Below are positions 1 through 7,811 of a stretch of 22,373 bases of DNA, in pieces. The stretch comes from a virus, in the IMG/VR virus record IMGVR_UViG_3300007513_000220, positions 1 to 22,373 of that record, one strand, 5' to 3'. Position 1 is the first letter of the stretch, and each line of letters starts with the position of its first letter. A program made the translations under genes and the position numbers. The notes under the pieces are model-generated. The model was not told the origin of the DNA, made no database searches, and worked only from the letters and a program-made list of their open reading frames with translations.

Positions 1-1
1 T

Positions 2-790
2 GCTTATATAGCTGATGCATATAGAGCAGCTCTAGATACAGACAGTATATGTTACGCCGAACCGTCCGCTGATAATCCAATTGCCGGTATCTTCAATAAC
101 ACTGAGCACACATGGACTACCACACAAACAACACACAATAGAGGCTATATGATACTCAAGCCTAAAGGTGCAACCGCAGATTGGGTAGAGAGTGAATTAT
201 CTAGTCAGGAGATATCTGCAGAGAACGTTAGAATATTAGCATATCACAGTGAAGTTGATGACGCCACAGATGAATACTATGCTGGGTTATTACAGAGCCA
301 TTCCGCCGCGATCCTCGAAGGCGCGTCGATAGATGATCTCCAAACGATTGACACCGCGCTAGTTGGTAGCATAAGTACTAACAACGAGCACACTAACGAT
401 GAAGTCTGGAATAGCCAAAAAAATATTCAATCGTTCTTTGATCCAGACAGAAATAGCGTAGTAAGGGCATTTGAGTCAACAAGAGGCGAGGGGCTCGCCG
501 GTGTAATTACACAGTTAGACATTGCAAATGAAGAGTCACTATGGGGTACAGACCAAGAAAGAAACTTGAGAGCACCAATGGTTGTTCAGATAACAATAGG
601 CTTCTCACCAATCCACGACTTGCCTATAGGTTTAGACTCACAGGGAATGATGACGTCTGCTCCGTATGGCGTCGGTAATATTGTTAGAGATCGTTTTGGT
701 CACCCATACGAAGATGGAAATCAAGAATCCACCAGTGACACAGTTATAGCGCCGCCAAACGAAGTAACAGTAACAGCACCTGGAAGTTAA
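2..790 (+). CDS. Phage virion structural protein, 5'-truncated
   Basis: The reading frame is open from base 2 with no stop, so the gene very likely begins before the window; the ATG at 149 is only the first internal Met. From that Met 213 residues remain. The C-terminal part carries the segment FSPIHDLPIGLD (nt about 611-646) and ends in a Pro/Thr/Val-rich tail. I recall similar segments in structural proteins of marine myoviruses, but cannot name a T4 counterpart. No catalytic motif, signal peptide or membrane segment is visible. It lies 2 nt before a LysM/gp53-like baseplate gene and a baseplate-hub-like gene, so a tail or baseplate role is inferred from position. Function otherwise unknown. 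Confidence 0.6.
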   Translation, partial: AYIADAYRAALDTDSICYAEPSADNPIAGIFNNTEHTWTTTQTTHNRGYMILKPKGATADWVESELSSQEISAENVRILAYHSEVDDATDEYYAGLLQSHSAAILEGASIDDLQTIDTALVGSISTNNEHTNDEVWNSQKNIQSFFDPDRNSVVRAFESTRGEGLAGVITQLDIANEESLWGTDQERNLRAPMVVQITIGFSPIHDLPIGLDSQGMMTSAPYGVGNIVRDRFGHPYEDGNQESTSDTVIAPPNEVTVTAPGS

Positions 791-792
791 CA

Positions 793-1089
793 ATGTCAAT
801 ATCTAGATATAAACGATCATCAAGAATACGCGGAGGGTCTATCCTGAGCACTTCTGATACTAACACACGTCTTAGAAAAGCAGCTGAGTCTGGAAGGCTG
901 TCGTCAAGAATTCACGTCTCAAAAGAAAACGAGCGATTAGACATCTTAGCCGGTAGATACTTGGGATCATCACAATACTGGTGGGTTATTGCAGCATGCA
1001 GCGGAGTGGGATGGGGCTTGCAAGTTCCGCCAGGCACAAGACTTATAATCCCTAAAGATATATCACAAGTTGAAGAGTTGATAGGCTAA
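793..1089 (+). CDS. Small baseplate protein with LysM-like domain (gp53-like)
   Basis: 98 residues. The N-terminal third is basic and Ser/Arg-rich. The rest reads as a LysM-type fold: ERLDILAGRYLGSSQYWWVI, then a Gly-rich turn, then PPGTRLIIPKD. That is the usual 'L..iA.ryyG...ywwvIa..N.i..p..l.pGt.L.IP' pattern of phage baseplate wedge proteins of the T4 gp53 type and of small LysM tail proteins. T4 gp53 is about twice as long, so this would be a reduced version. The start codon lies 2 nt after the stop of the previous gene, and the stop overlaps the start of the next gene by one base, indicating tight translational coupling in a tail operon. The domain call is fairly secure; the exact wedge role is inference. 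Confidence 0.6.
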   Translation: MSISRYKRSSRIRGGSILSTSDTNTRLRKAAESGRLSSRIHVSKENERLDILAGRYLGSSQYWWVIAACSGVGWGLQVPPGTRLIIPKDISQVEELIG

Positions 1090-4000
1090 TGTCACTAACA
1101 CTGGGAACAGCTACAAAGCTAGATGAAGCACTAGACGGAATAGCACTTTACTACGGCATTCTAAGAAAAGATGCATTCAACACACTTCTTATGAGTGATA
1201 CTGAAAGTACAGATTTAGGATTTTCACCACCCGATCCCAGTATAGAAGACTCTGCAGTGTCATTATTGACAAACATAGTAGAAGGTGGGCTCTTCATAAA
1301 TGAGTACTTAGGAAAGATTGCTGAGACAAGCGCGGGAGAAGACGGGACAACATTTAGTGATAAAATCAATCAATATGTATGTATTACGTCTGACTATAAT
1401 GACCTAGCGGGCGGAACAGTGCCTCAAGACATTCCCGGCTATAATGCTAGTAATAATGGAAACTTCCGAGGCCAAGGTGACGCTACTAACATTCCTGTTG
1501 ACGGAAATGCTGGAAATATTTTATTTGACATTGACCATTCTATGACTGATTCTGAATCTGATGTTGCCTCTGCTGGGCATGCCTTTCTAAATATCAATAC
1601 AGCGAATCCAACAAAATCAGAACCATCGCTGGGTGTTATTCAAATATTTCCCCCTAAGTTTGACCCATCAAATAATAATACTGATGCTATGGCATTTTTC
1701 TTAGCAGGAATTCCAACGCTCGAGCTTTCCCGTGCAGTACCGTACATAGACGTACGATTGATAACAGAAGGGTCTTCGTCATCATTATTTCCCGAATCAG
1801 ACAGCCGCTATATAAACACCGGTACACCAAACCTCACAGGATTTTTATACGGTCGCCATGACGTTGGTGTCGGAGATGATACAGCTGCAGAGGGAATAGT
1901 AAGTGGAAGAGACACAGACTTTGACATCACAAATGAAGCAAATAACAATATATCCACTTCTGGAATGGAGCTATTCACAGCACCGCAAACACTAGTTAAT
2001 GCCAACGAATCACATAGAGAAATAAGCAACAATACTGACTCATCCGTGAGAAGCACCCCTGTAATTGACAAATTTAGACCCTTGATGACTCTCAATAATC
2101 TAAAATTCACAGTAACACCCTCAGTCGGTCTTTTCTCCCACAAAACAGGTGCTATGACTATTACACTTCATGATCGAAGTCGACTTCATGAAGTAGCACA
2201 CTTGGTCAAACCATCACTGTACGGAAAGCTTAAGCTAATGATTACTTACGGCTGGTCACACCCGGACGGTAAACTGGACAGTACTTCAACATTATCTAGC
2301 AAGTATGGACAGTTTATTGATGCACTCAAAGTAAAAGAATTCTATCAAGTTGTCAATACGAGCTACTCTTTTACTGCTGACGGTCAAGTAGAAATTCAAG
2401 CTAAACTGAGCATGTTAGGTCAAAACGCGCTAAATACTACTAAGGTTTACTTGGGAGAAGGGCTTGTTGAAGAAGCGGAAGCAATTCAGGCAATAACTGA
2501 AGCGATCTCTGTTATAAGAAGCCGGCTTTCTAATGCAGCCGGTGGCGTATCAGAACTAGAAGGCTTCGGCTTTTTAGAGTCTGTTTCATCTGATAGAACA
2601 GCAGCAACCTTAGACGATGAAACAATGCAAGAAGTCAGAGCGTTTATAAATTCAAATTCAAATAGTGAAGAATTGCAAGAATTGGGTAACTTGAGAGACT
2701 TACTCAAAGATCTTTACGGCACCGCCGGCGACGGATCAAATGGTGCACTAAGATCTCTAGAGACTTCAATAGCTTCATCTATAGGGGGCAAAATAACTGA
2801 TCTAAAGAGAAACGATCCCTTCTTCCGCCCAGTCAACCTACCCGCAGAAGCCGGAAAAACAATCAGCTGGCATTTTCGAGGAAACCGTCGAAGAACGAAA
2901 AAGTATGTATCGTTCGGCATGGTATTATCATCATTTTTAGGTGTCCCACTAGCAAAAACGGGACAATTTGATGAAGTACAATTACTATTCTATAGCTTTA
3001 ATGACAAAGCATCATTCATGAAAGACTTCAATATAGCACAATATCCAGTATCAATATCTGACTTTGATACATTCATAAGCGAAGAGTTGAAAAAAAATCC
3101 AAAAATGACAGTCAACTCTTTTGTTGGGTTCATGAATAAATATTTTTTCTCTGATCAAGGCCAAGCTGCTTATGGCATGAGTGGAATATACGCTGGGAGA
3201 GATGAAGAAGATGCAACACAGAGAGTTCTTGCTACACAGTACATGTCTGGTGAAGAAGTGAATACAACGAAGCTGCTTTCTGCAAAGCAACGAATACTTC
3301 GAGAAGCTTATGGTGACGACGATGATCTAACATTTCGAAAGCCCGTAATTCAAATGCGTATGGAGTCAGTTCCACACCAGAGCATACCTAACAAAGTAAT
3401 ACTTCGAGTTTATGTCACAGATCAAGTACAGACATCACATTCTGGGCCTATTCAATTATTGAGTGCAGCAAGGAACTCACAAATAGGTATGATAAATATT
3501 GAGTCAAGAAATATAACATCAGGCGACAGTGAATCACTCAGCGCTGATCATGCATCAGATTACCATGCTATGATACGAGACGCTATAGATCGAGGTTTAC
3601 TTGAGCCATTTCCTGTGCAAACTGGTATAGCTTCACCCATATCACTTGATGAGATGAAGGGAAAATCATTTAGGCTCAAGGGCGGAATTAGCGCAATTAA
3701 AGGGTATCTTAGATCAGTTATGCCTTATTTTCGTTACGGGACAGGCACTAGCGGCGTTCACTCAGCAAATTTGCAGTCTATGCAAAACTCTGCGCTAGCA
3801 TCTGTCAACATGCTTAGAAACGGATCATCAGATGATGAACCATCAGGATATCAAAATACAGGTGTGCCGCTAAGGGTAGCACCAATGGAGCTTACTCTAG
3901 AGTGTATGGGCTTCCCGTTAGCCACTGTAGGACAGCAGATATTTTGTGATTTTGACACAGGAACCACAGCGGATAATATCTACTCAATTACAGGAATTGA

Positions 4001-4145
4001 GCATTCTATTAAACAAGGTGAGTTTGGAACATCACTCAAGTTAGTCAATATGCCAGATGCGTACGGTAAGTATGAGACACTGTTTGATATGGTTGGTAAG
4101 GCAATAAAGCAGATAGGTGAGCTTGATCCTGAGAGTAATTCATAA
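1089..4145 (+). CDS. Large baseplate/tail protein, hub-like C-terminal domain
   Basis: 1018 residues. A central segment (around nt 2105-2440) contains FTVTPSVGLFSHKTGAMTI and an ITYGWSHP motif, which I associate with virion structural proteins of marine myoviruses. The last ~80 residues (VPLRVAPMELTLECMGFP, GQQIFCDFDTG, NIYSITGIEHSIKQGEFGTS) resemble the beta-barrel end of tail-hub proteins (gp27/gpD/VgrG type), where '...G.p.l..Gq.i...tg..d..Y.v.gv.H.i..G.f.t.l.l' recurs. No lysozyme or protease motif is evident. It follows the gp53-like gene with a 1-nt overlap. Best reading: baseplate hub or a large hub-associated protein of the central tail. An alternative is another wedge component. Confidence 0.5.
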   Translation: MSLTLGTATKLDEALDGIALYYGILRKDAFNTLLMSDTESTDLGFSPPDPSIEDSAVSLLTNIVEGGLFINEYLGKIAETSAGEDGTTFSDKINQYVCITSDYNDLAGGTVPQDIPGYNASNNGNFRGQGDATNIPVDGNAGNILFDIDHSMTDSESDVASAGHAFLNINTANPTKSEPSLGVIQIFPPKFDPSNNNTDAMAFFLAGIPTLELSRAVPYIDVRLITEGSSSSLFPESDSRYINTGTPNLTGFLYGRHDVGVGDDTAAEGIVSGRDTDFDITNEANNNISTSGMELFTAPQTLVNANESHREISNNTDSSVRSTPVIDKFRPLMTLNNLKFTVTPSVGLFSHKTGAMTITLHDRSRLHEVAHLVKPSLYGKLKLMITYGWSHPDGKLDSTSTLSSKYGQFIDALKVKEFYQVVNTSYSFTADGQVEIQAKLSMLGQNALNTTKVYLGEGLVEEAEAIQAITEAISVIRSRLSNAAGGVSELEGFGFLESVSSDRTAATLDDETMQEVRAFINSNSNSEELQELGNLRDLLKDLYGTAGDGSNGALRSLETSIASSIGGKITDLKRNDPFFRPVNLPAEAGKTISWHFRGNRRRTKKYVSFGMVLSSFLGVPLAKTGQFDEVQLLFYSFNDKASFMKDFNIAQYPVSISDFDTFISEELKKNPKMTVNSFVGFMNKYFFSDQGQAAYGMSGIYAGRDEEDATQRVLATQYMSGEEVNTTKLLSAKQRILREAYGDDDDLTFRKPVIQMRMESVPHQSIPNKVILRVYVTDQVQTSHSGPIQLLSAARNSQIGMINIESRNITSGDSESLSADHASDYHAMIRDAIDRGLLEPFPVQTGIASPISLDEMKGKSFRLKGGISAIKGYLRSVMPYFRYGTGTSGVHSANLQSMQNSALASVNMLRNGSSDDEPSGYQNTGVPLRVAPMELTLECMGFPLATVGQQIFCDFDTGTTADNIYSITGIEHSIKQGEFGTSLKLVNMPDAYGKYETLFDMVGKAIKQIGELDPESNS

Positions 4146-4160
4146 ATAAATGTACTTAGT

Positions 4161-5411
4161 TTGTTTGTGTGGTATTATTTTCACGTGAAACTTTGTATTA
4201 GAAAAGATGTGATTGGCACATCGCAACACTTAATTGTTGATATAGCAGAGAGTATATCATATAGCTGGTGTAGTCTGTCTCCTAACAATATTTGGACAGT
4301 TGGTGCAGCTATAGATGAGTACGTATTGTCTATTGAGGCAGCTGCAAAAATCACAGGCCAAGTTATCCCGCATATCGCGGCTGAGAAACACATTGAAGCA
4401 TTCAAAGCTTTGGGAAGTGAAGATTTGAGCTCAATCCCATGGCGACTAGTACTGGGACAAAATCTATTCGATAGCGGTCTCAATTGTATCATCCAAGCAG
4501 CTCAGAATGTCATCTGTGGACTCGATCGTACGAACTATACTAAAACATACACAGACGCTAGAGGATTTCTTCTAAGCCTTTCTAGAGCTACTACGTCAAA
4601 AGACAAAATTAATCGGTACGTCAATGAGACAAGCTCTGGTCCGTCAGTTATATCATCATTACAATCATTTCTTCCAGACAACAATATGTTGTCAAGAAAA
4701 GTGTTATATGATCAATCAGCTACTGTCACAGGCCGGTTGACAGTGCAATCTGGGCCTGCGATTTTGACGCTTCCACAAAAATATCGTAATGTTATTCAAA
4801 GTAGCTTTAAGCGTGGGAAAATAATTCAAATTGACTTTGTGTCAATTGAGCCTCGAGTTTTGTCGTTAGTATTGGGGGGATCTCCCCCGGCTGATATATA
4901 CACTCATATAAATCAGAATCTTTTTGATGATCGGATGACTAGAAGTCAGGTTAAATTAGCTGTTCTTGCTGCTATGTACGGAATTTCACACAAAAAGCTT
5001 TCTGAGATGATTCCCACAGAAAATTCTAGAGCAGTTATTAGAGCTGTAAGAAATTTCTTCGGTTTGGGAAGATTAGAAAACGAGCTAACCCTTGCAGCAA
5101 CTTCAGGAAAGCTTACTAATTACTTCGGCCGACCTCTAGCGTCAGATGTATCTAGAAAAAGCATACTTATAAGTCATTACATTCAATCGTCAGCATCAGA
5201 TCTTGCCTTGACAGGTTTTTCTAAATTAGTGAATGTACTCGACTATAACAATGTATCATTTAAGCCAATATTTGTTATTCATGATGCTCTAATAATTGAT
5301 GTCGACACAACATGTTTAGATAAAATTGAAAGCATATGTGCTGAAGGCTATAAACATGATCTGGGAAACTTTCCATTATCAGTAACTACTATCACTTCCG
5401 GGAATACTTAG
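4161..5411 (+). CDS. polA: Family A DNA polymerase, polymerase domain only (Leu at the 762-equivalent position)
   Basis: About 410 residues, all polymerase domain; the proofreading and 5' nuclease domains of Pol I are absent. Ordered motifs: a TGRL segment (nt about 4726-4740); motif A as QIDFVSIEPRVL (nt about 4828-4863, catalytic Asp, Glu and Arg kept, versus DYSQIELR); motif B as RSQVKLAVLAAMYG (nt about 4941-4982, R-x3-K-x3-L-x3-YG); motif C as VIHDALIID (nt about 5275-5301, the His-Asp pair). The residue equivalent to E. coli F762 is Leu. There is no ATG start: TTG 4161, GTG 4167 or GTG 4185 are possible and none has a clear Shine-Dalgarno, so the N-terminus is uncertain. It directly follows the hub gene, an unusual late/early junction. 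A 5'-3' exonuclease is supplied by a separate gene at 9771. Confidence 0.85.
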   Translation: MFVWYYFHVKLCIRKDVIGTSQHLIVDIAESISYSWCSLSPNNIWTVGAAIDEYVLSIEAAAKITGQVIPHIAAEKHIEAFKALGSEDLSSIPWRLVLGQNLFDSGLNCIIQAAQNVICGLDRTNYTKTYTDARGFLLSLSRATTSKDKINRYVNETSSGPSVISSLQSFLPDNNMLSRKVLYDQSATVTGRLTVQSGPAILTLPQKYRNVIQSSFKRGKIIQIDFVSIEPRVLSLVLGGSPPADIYTHINQNLFDDRMTRSQVKLAVLAAMYGISHKKLSEMIPTENSRAVIRAVRNFFGLGRLENELTLAATSGKLTNYFGRPLASDVSRKSILISHYIQSSASDLALTGFSKLVNVLDYNNVSFKPIFVIHDALIIDVDTTCLDKIESICAEGYKHDLGNFPLSVTTITSGNT

Positions 5412-5418
5412 CATTATC

Positions 5419-5910
5419 ATGGCAAACAATACAGAAAACTTTATCTTTAAGCAAATACAAAGAATTATCCAAGAAGAAAGAAAATCTTCAGGTGACAGTT
5501 CATCTAATGTCCAGCGAGGTTATGTTGGAAAAGGTGGTATCAAGGCAAATATTCGTAGGGCAAAAGCACTAGCTCATCAAAATCCTCATAAGCTAATGGA
5601 AGAACTAAGAATACCTAATAAAATTGAGGGTAATACAACTCCAAAAATCGTACTAAACTTAATTCGTGCGGCAATTTATGGGACTGATCTTATGCGTAGG
5701 GCATATTCTGGTGCTGTTTTAGATGAAATGCCAAAGAAATCTATTATTAGAGTTTCTACGTCGGAGATTACACCACGAGATGGGACACTTTACATGACAC
5801 ATACACTTTATGGCGCTGAAAAAGCTAAATTGCTTAAAGCTACTGATCATAAAATTGTAGTAAATAGATCTTCTAATGGAGTTGAAATTGTACTTACTAA
5901 AATATCGTAA
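5419..5910 (+). CDS. Hypothetical protein, 163 aa
   Basis: Not recognised. The protein is basic, with a predicted helical N-terminus (NFIFKQIQRIIQEERK), a Ser-rich linker, then a Gly/Lys/Arg stretch (VGKGGIKANIRRAKAL) that could contact nucleic acid. The C-terminal ~60 residues look like alternating beta strands. No Cys, no nuclease motif and no membrane segment are obvious. It starts 7 nt after the polymerase stop and is followed 15 nt later by the HD-domain gene, so it belongs to the same transcription unit. A DNA-replication accessory role is only a guess from position and charge. Confidence 0.6.
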   Translation: MANNTENFIFKQIQRIIQEERKSSGDSSSNVQRGYVGKGGIKANIRRAKALAHQNPHKLMEELRIPNKIEGNTTPKIVLNLIRAAIYGTDLMRRAYSGAVLDEMPKKSIIRVSTSEITPRDGTLYMTHTLYGAEKAKLLKATDHKIVVNRSSNGVEIVLTKIS

Positions 5911-5925
5911 TAATAAGGGTGAAAA

Positions 5926-6498
5926 ATGAGCATTGATAGAATTCAGGATAACTGGAACACATATGAAAAGTTGTGTGGAAAATTAGAAGATAGCAATCTA
6001 GACAAACTTTTAGACACTGTTGGTGAACGAATGATTATGTCACCAGCATCGCCAAAAGAAGATCAATACAATTGTGCACCTGGAGGTCTAATTGAACATT
6101 CGCTAGATGTAACGCTTACAATGAGAACTATGTGTAAAGCTTTAAGTTTAGATGTGGATACTAATTCTATATTGAAAGTTGGTCTCCTCCATGATATTGG
6201 AAAGGTAGGAGACACAGAGACTGATTATTTTATTGAACAAGACTCATTGTGGCACCGTGAGAAACTGGGCCAGCTTTATAAGTACAATGATAACTTACAG
6301 AAGATGTCGGTTTCACATAGAACACTGAATCTATTACAGCATTTTGGAGTAACACTTAGCACAGATGAGTGGCTGGCAATTCAGCTAGCACAAGGCTCAC
6401 ACTTTGAAGAAAATAGATTCTATGTAGGACATGAACCGTCTTTAGCGCTTCTTCTTCAACAATCAAAACAGCAGGTTATACATAGGAATAGAGGGTAG
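5926..6498 (+). CDS. HD-domain metal-dependent phosphohydrolase
   Basis: 190 residues, close to the size of small stand-alone HD proteins. The metal-binding signature is clear: a first His in GGLIEHSLDV (His58), then the HD doublet in LLHDIGKVGD (His89-Asp90). Further His residues downstream (WHRE, SVSHRT, GSHFEE) could complete the site. Such enzymes hydrolyse phosphomonoesters or phosphodiesters of nucleotides; within a phage DNA-metabolism cluster, nucleotide turnover or defence-signal degradation would both be plausible. Substrate cannot be read from the sequence. The start is supported by an AAGGGTG Shine-Dalgarno 5 nt upstream of the ATG. Confidence 0.75.
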   Translation: MSIDRIQDNWNTYEKLCGKLEDSNLDKLLDTVGERMIMSPASPKEDQYNCAPGGLIEHSLDVTLTMRTMCKALSLDVDTNSILKVGLLHDIGKVGDTETDYFIEQDSLWHREKLGQLYKYNDNLQKMSVSHRTLNLLQHFGVTLSTDEWLAIQLAQGSHFEENRFYVGHEPSLALLLQQSKQQVIHRNRG

Positions 6499-6517
6499 CA
6501 CTTATATATTTAGCTAT

Positions 6518-6838
6518 ATGAGACTACTAAGAGCATATATTCGTGCACTCATTGCTGAAAATGCAAAAGAAGATAAGCGCAAACACAAAACAGATAAGTT
6601 ACTAACTGAGCCTGATGAGACTGCCGGCCGAGAAAATGGTGATGAACATCATGATGAAGCAAGTGCAATAAGCACTGGCGCCGGTTCAATGCAGTCTGCA
6701 GGCACAATTCAAGGCGTAACAACTCCTTTGGGCACTGGACCAGCGCATCCAAAAAAGTCTAAGAAGAAAAAGAAAAAGTCTCCAGGAGAGGCTTATGCGA
6801 GTTCTTTTGCTCGTGCGTCTGCTGTTAAGAATATTTAG
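6518..6838 (+). CDS. Small Lys-rich hypothetical protein, 106 aa
   Basis: Not recognised as a named family. The N-terminus MRLLRAYIRALIAENA forms an amphipathic helix; openings of this 'MRLLR.YIR.L' type recur in small marine phage proteins (from memory). The middle is acidic and His-rich followed by a low-complexity Gly/Ala/Thr segment, then a run of lysines (KKSKKKKKKSPGEAY) and a hydrophobic/basic end. No Shine-Dalgarno is evident before the ATG, which lies in TTTAGCTATATG. The low complexity makes a coding call less sure, but the frame is intact, codon use looks ordinary and it fills the gap between the HD gene and the gp32 leader. Confidence 0.5.
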   Translation: MRLLRAYIRALIAENAKEDKRKHKTDKLLTEPDETAGRENGDEHHDEASAISTGAGSMQSAGTIQGVTTPLGTGPAHPKKSKKKKKKSPGEAYASSFARASAVKNI

Positions 6839-6962
6839 ATACTTTCTATTAACTACATTGAACATTTGAATCACTATACACTACTATATAACTGACACTA
6901 ACAAAGAATTTGCAATAGCAAACTAACAAACTAACAAACTAACAAACTAAGGAGTTAGAAAC
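6839..6962 (+). promoter_or_regulatory. gp32 leader region with candidate autogenous operator
   Basis: The 124-nt gap before the SSB gene is AT-rich and poor in G. It ends in four perfect tandem copies of CAAACTAA (6919-6926, 6927-6934, 6935-6942, 6943-6950), followed immediately by the GGAG Shine-Dalgarno (6951-6954) and ATG at 6963. T4 gp32 represses its own translation by binding an unstructured repeat-containing leader next to the start site. A G-less, unstructured repeat of this sort is a natural equivalent; that function is inference. A CTAA/TTAG pairing (6947-6950 with 6955-6958) could place the Shine-Dalgarno in a small loop. Confidence 0.5.
6919..6950 (+). repeat. Four perfect 8-bp tandem repeats (CAAACTAA)
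   Basis: Four exact, contiguous copies of CAAACTAA abut the GGAG ribosome binding site of the gp32-like gene. The unit contains no G, so the RNA would be largely single-stranded. Confidence 0.95.
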
Positions 6963-7757
6963 ATGGCAATCGATTTCGATGCAATTCGTAAGAAGCTGGG
7001 ACAACTTTCCGGCAGAAGTTCAAAACGCAACACAATGTGGCGACCACAAGAAGGTGAGGAACATACTGTTCGTTTGCTTTCATTTCCAGATAATGATGGG
7101 CAACCATTCAAGGAACGCTGGTTCTATTATAACATTGGAAATAATCCAGGTCTTCTAACACCTCACCAGTTTGGAAATCCTGATCCGGTTCAAGAGCTAA
7201 TCAATAAACTCCGTGACGATGGCAGTAAAGAGTCATATGAACTCGCCAAGAAGCTGTATCCAAAGATGCGATCATATGCACCTGTTGTGGTTCGAGGAGA
7301 AGAAGATAAGGGTGTACGTCTCTGGGCATTTGGAAAGACAGTATATCAGTCACTTCTGAACATTATGCTAGATGACGACTATGGAGATATCACAGATCCA
7401 ACGGATGGCAGAGATGTTAAAGTAATTTGCACAAAACAGCCCGGCAGAATGTGGGCTATGACTGAAGTTCGCCCACGTGGTAAGCAGTCTACTCTTGCTA
7501 GCAGTACTGATCAAGCGCAGCAATGGGTAGGAGCAATCCCAAACTTAGATGACTTGTTTACTCTTAAGACATATGACGAGCTAGAGAAAATTGTCAATGA
7601 TTGGTTGAACGGCGATGCAGATGATGAGTCAGAAGGCTCTACGAGAGGGAATACATCTTCGAGTACTTCTACTTCAACTACAGGTACATCTACTACAGAA
7701 ACATCTAGCAAGTATAAAAGTCTTGATGATGCCTTTGCTGACTTAGAAGATCTGTAA
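6963..7757 (+). CDS. gp32: Single-stranded DNA-binding protein, T4 gp32-like
   Basis: 264 residues, near T4 gp32 (301). The N-terminal basic segment (FDAIRKKLGQLSGRSSKRNTM) matches the cooperativity region. The core OB-fold shows VRLLSFPDNDGQPF, KKLYPKMRSYAPVVVRGEED, GVRLWAFGKTVYQSL and DITDPTDGRDVKV, all typical of gp32 relatives. The Cys/His zinc site of T4 gp32 is not present. A Ser/Thr linker leads to an acidic tail ending SLDDAFADLEDL, the usual protein-interaction tail. It coats ssDNA for replication and loads UvsX, whose gene follows. A strong ribosome site (AAGGAG) and an upstream repeat suggest high but regulated translation; a terminator hairpin follows the stop codon. Confidence 0.9.
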   Translation: MAIDFDAIRKKLGQLSGRSSKRNTMWRPQEGEEHTVRLLSFPDNDGQPFKERWFYYNIGNNPGLLTPHQFGNPDPVQELINKLRDDGSKESYELAKKLYPKMRSYAPVVVRGEEDKGVRLWAFGKTVYQSLLNIMLDDDYGDITDPTDGRDVKVICTKQPGRMWAMTEVRPRGKQSTLASSTDQAQQWVGAIPNLDDLFTLKTYDELEKIVNDWLNGDADDESEGSTRGNTSSSTSTSTTGTSTTETSSKYKSLDDAFADLEDL

Positions 7758-7767
7758 AACTTATAAC

Positions 7768-7795
7768 GGGGGCGGAAACGCCCCCCAAATTTCTT
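7768..7795 (+). terminator. Hairpin terminator after the SSB gene
   Basis: A 7-bp perfect GC stem GGGGGCG (7768-7774) / CGCCCCC (7779-7785) closes a GAAA tetraloop, 10 nt after the SSB stop codon. A T-containing but imperfect tract follows (AAATTTCTT). It fits a partial rho-independent terminator or a 3'-end stabilising hairpin, as expected after a highly expressed gp32 gene. Confidence 0.75.
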
Positions 7796-7811
7796 CACAT
7801 ACATTACATAT

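Noticed and set aside
1151-3290. Several minus-strand open frames of 60-110 residues within the hub gene and others elsewhere in the window
   Set aside because: They are antisense to well-supported genes, show no recognisable domain and lack ribosome sites.
4141-4148. CATAAATA as a T4-type late promoter (TATAAATA-like); also AATAAATA near 21261 and GATAAATA near 18632
   Set aside because: Such 8-mers are expected by chance in AT-rich DNA, two overlap stop codons or a ribosome site, and one would put a late promoter before a polymerase gene. Not supported.
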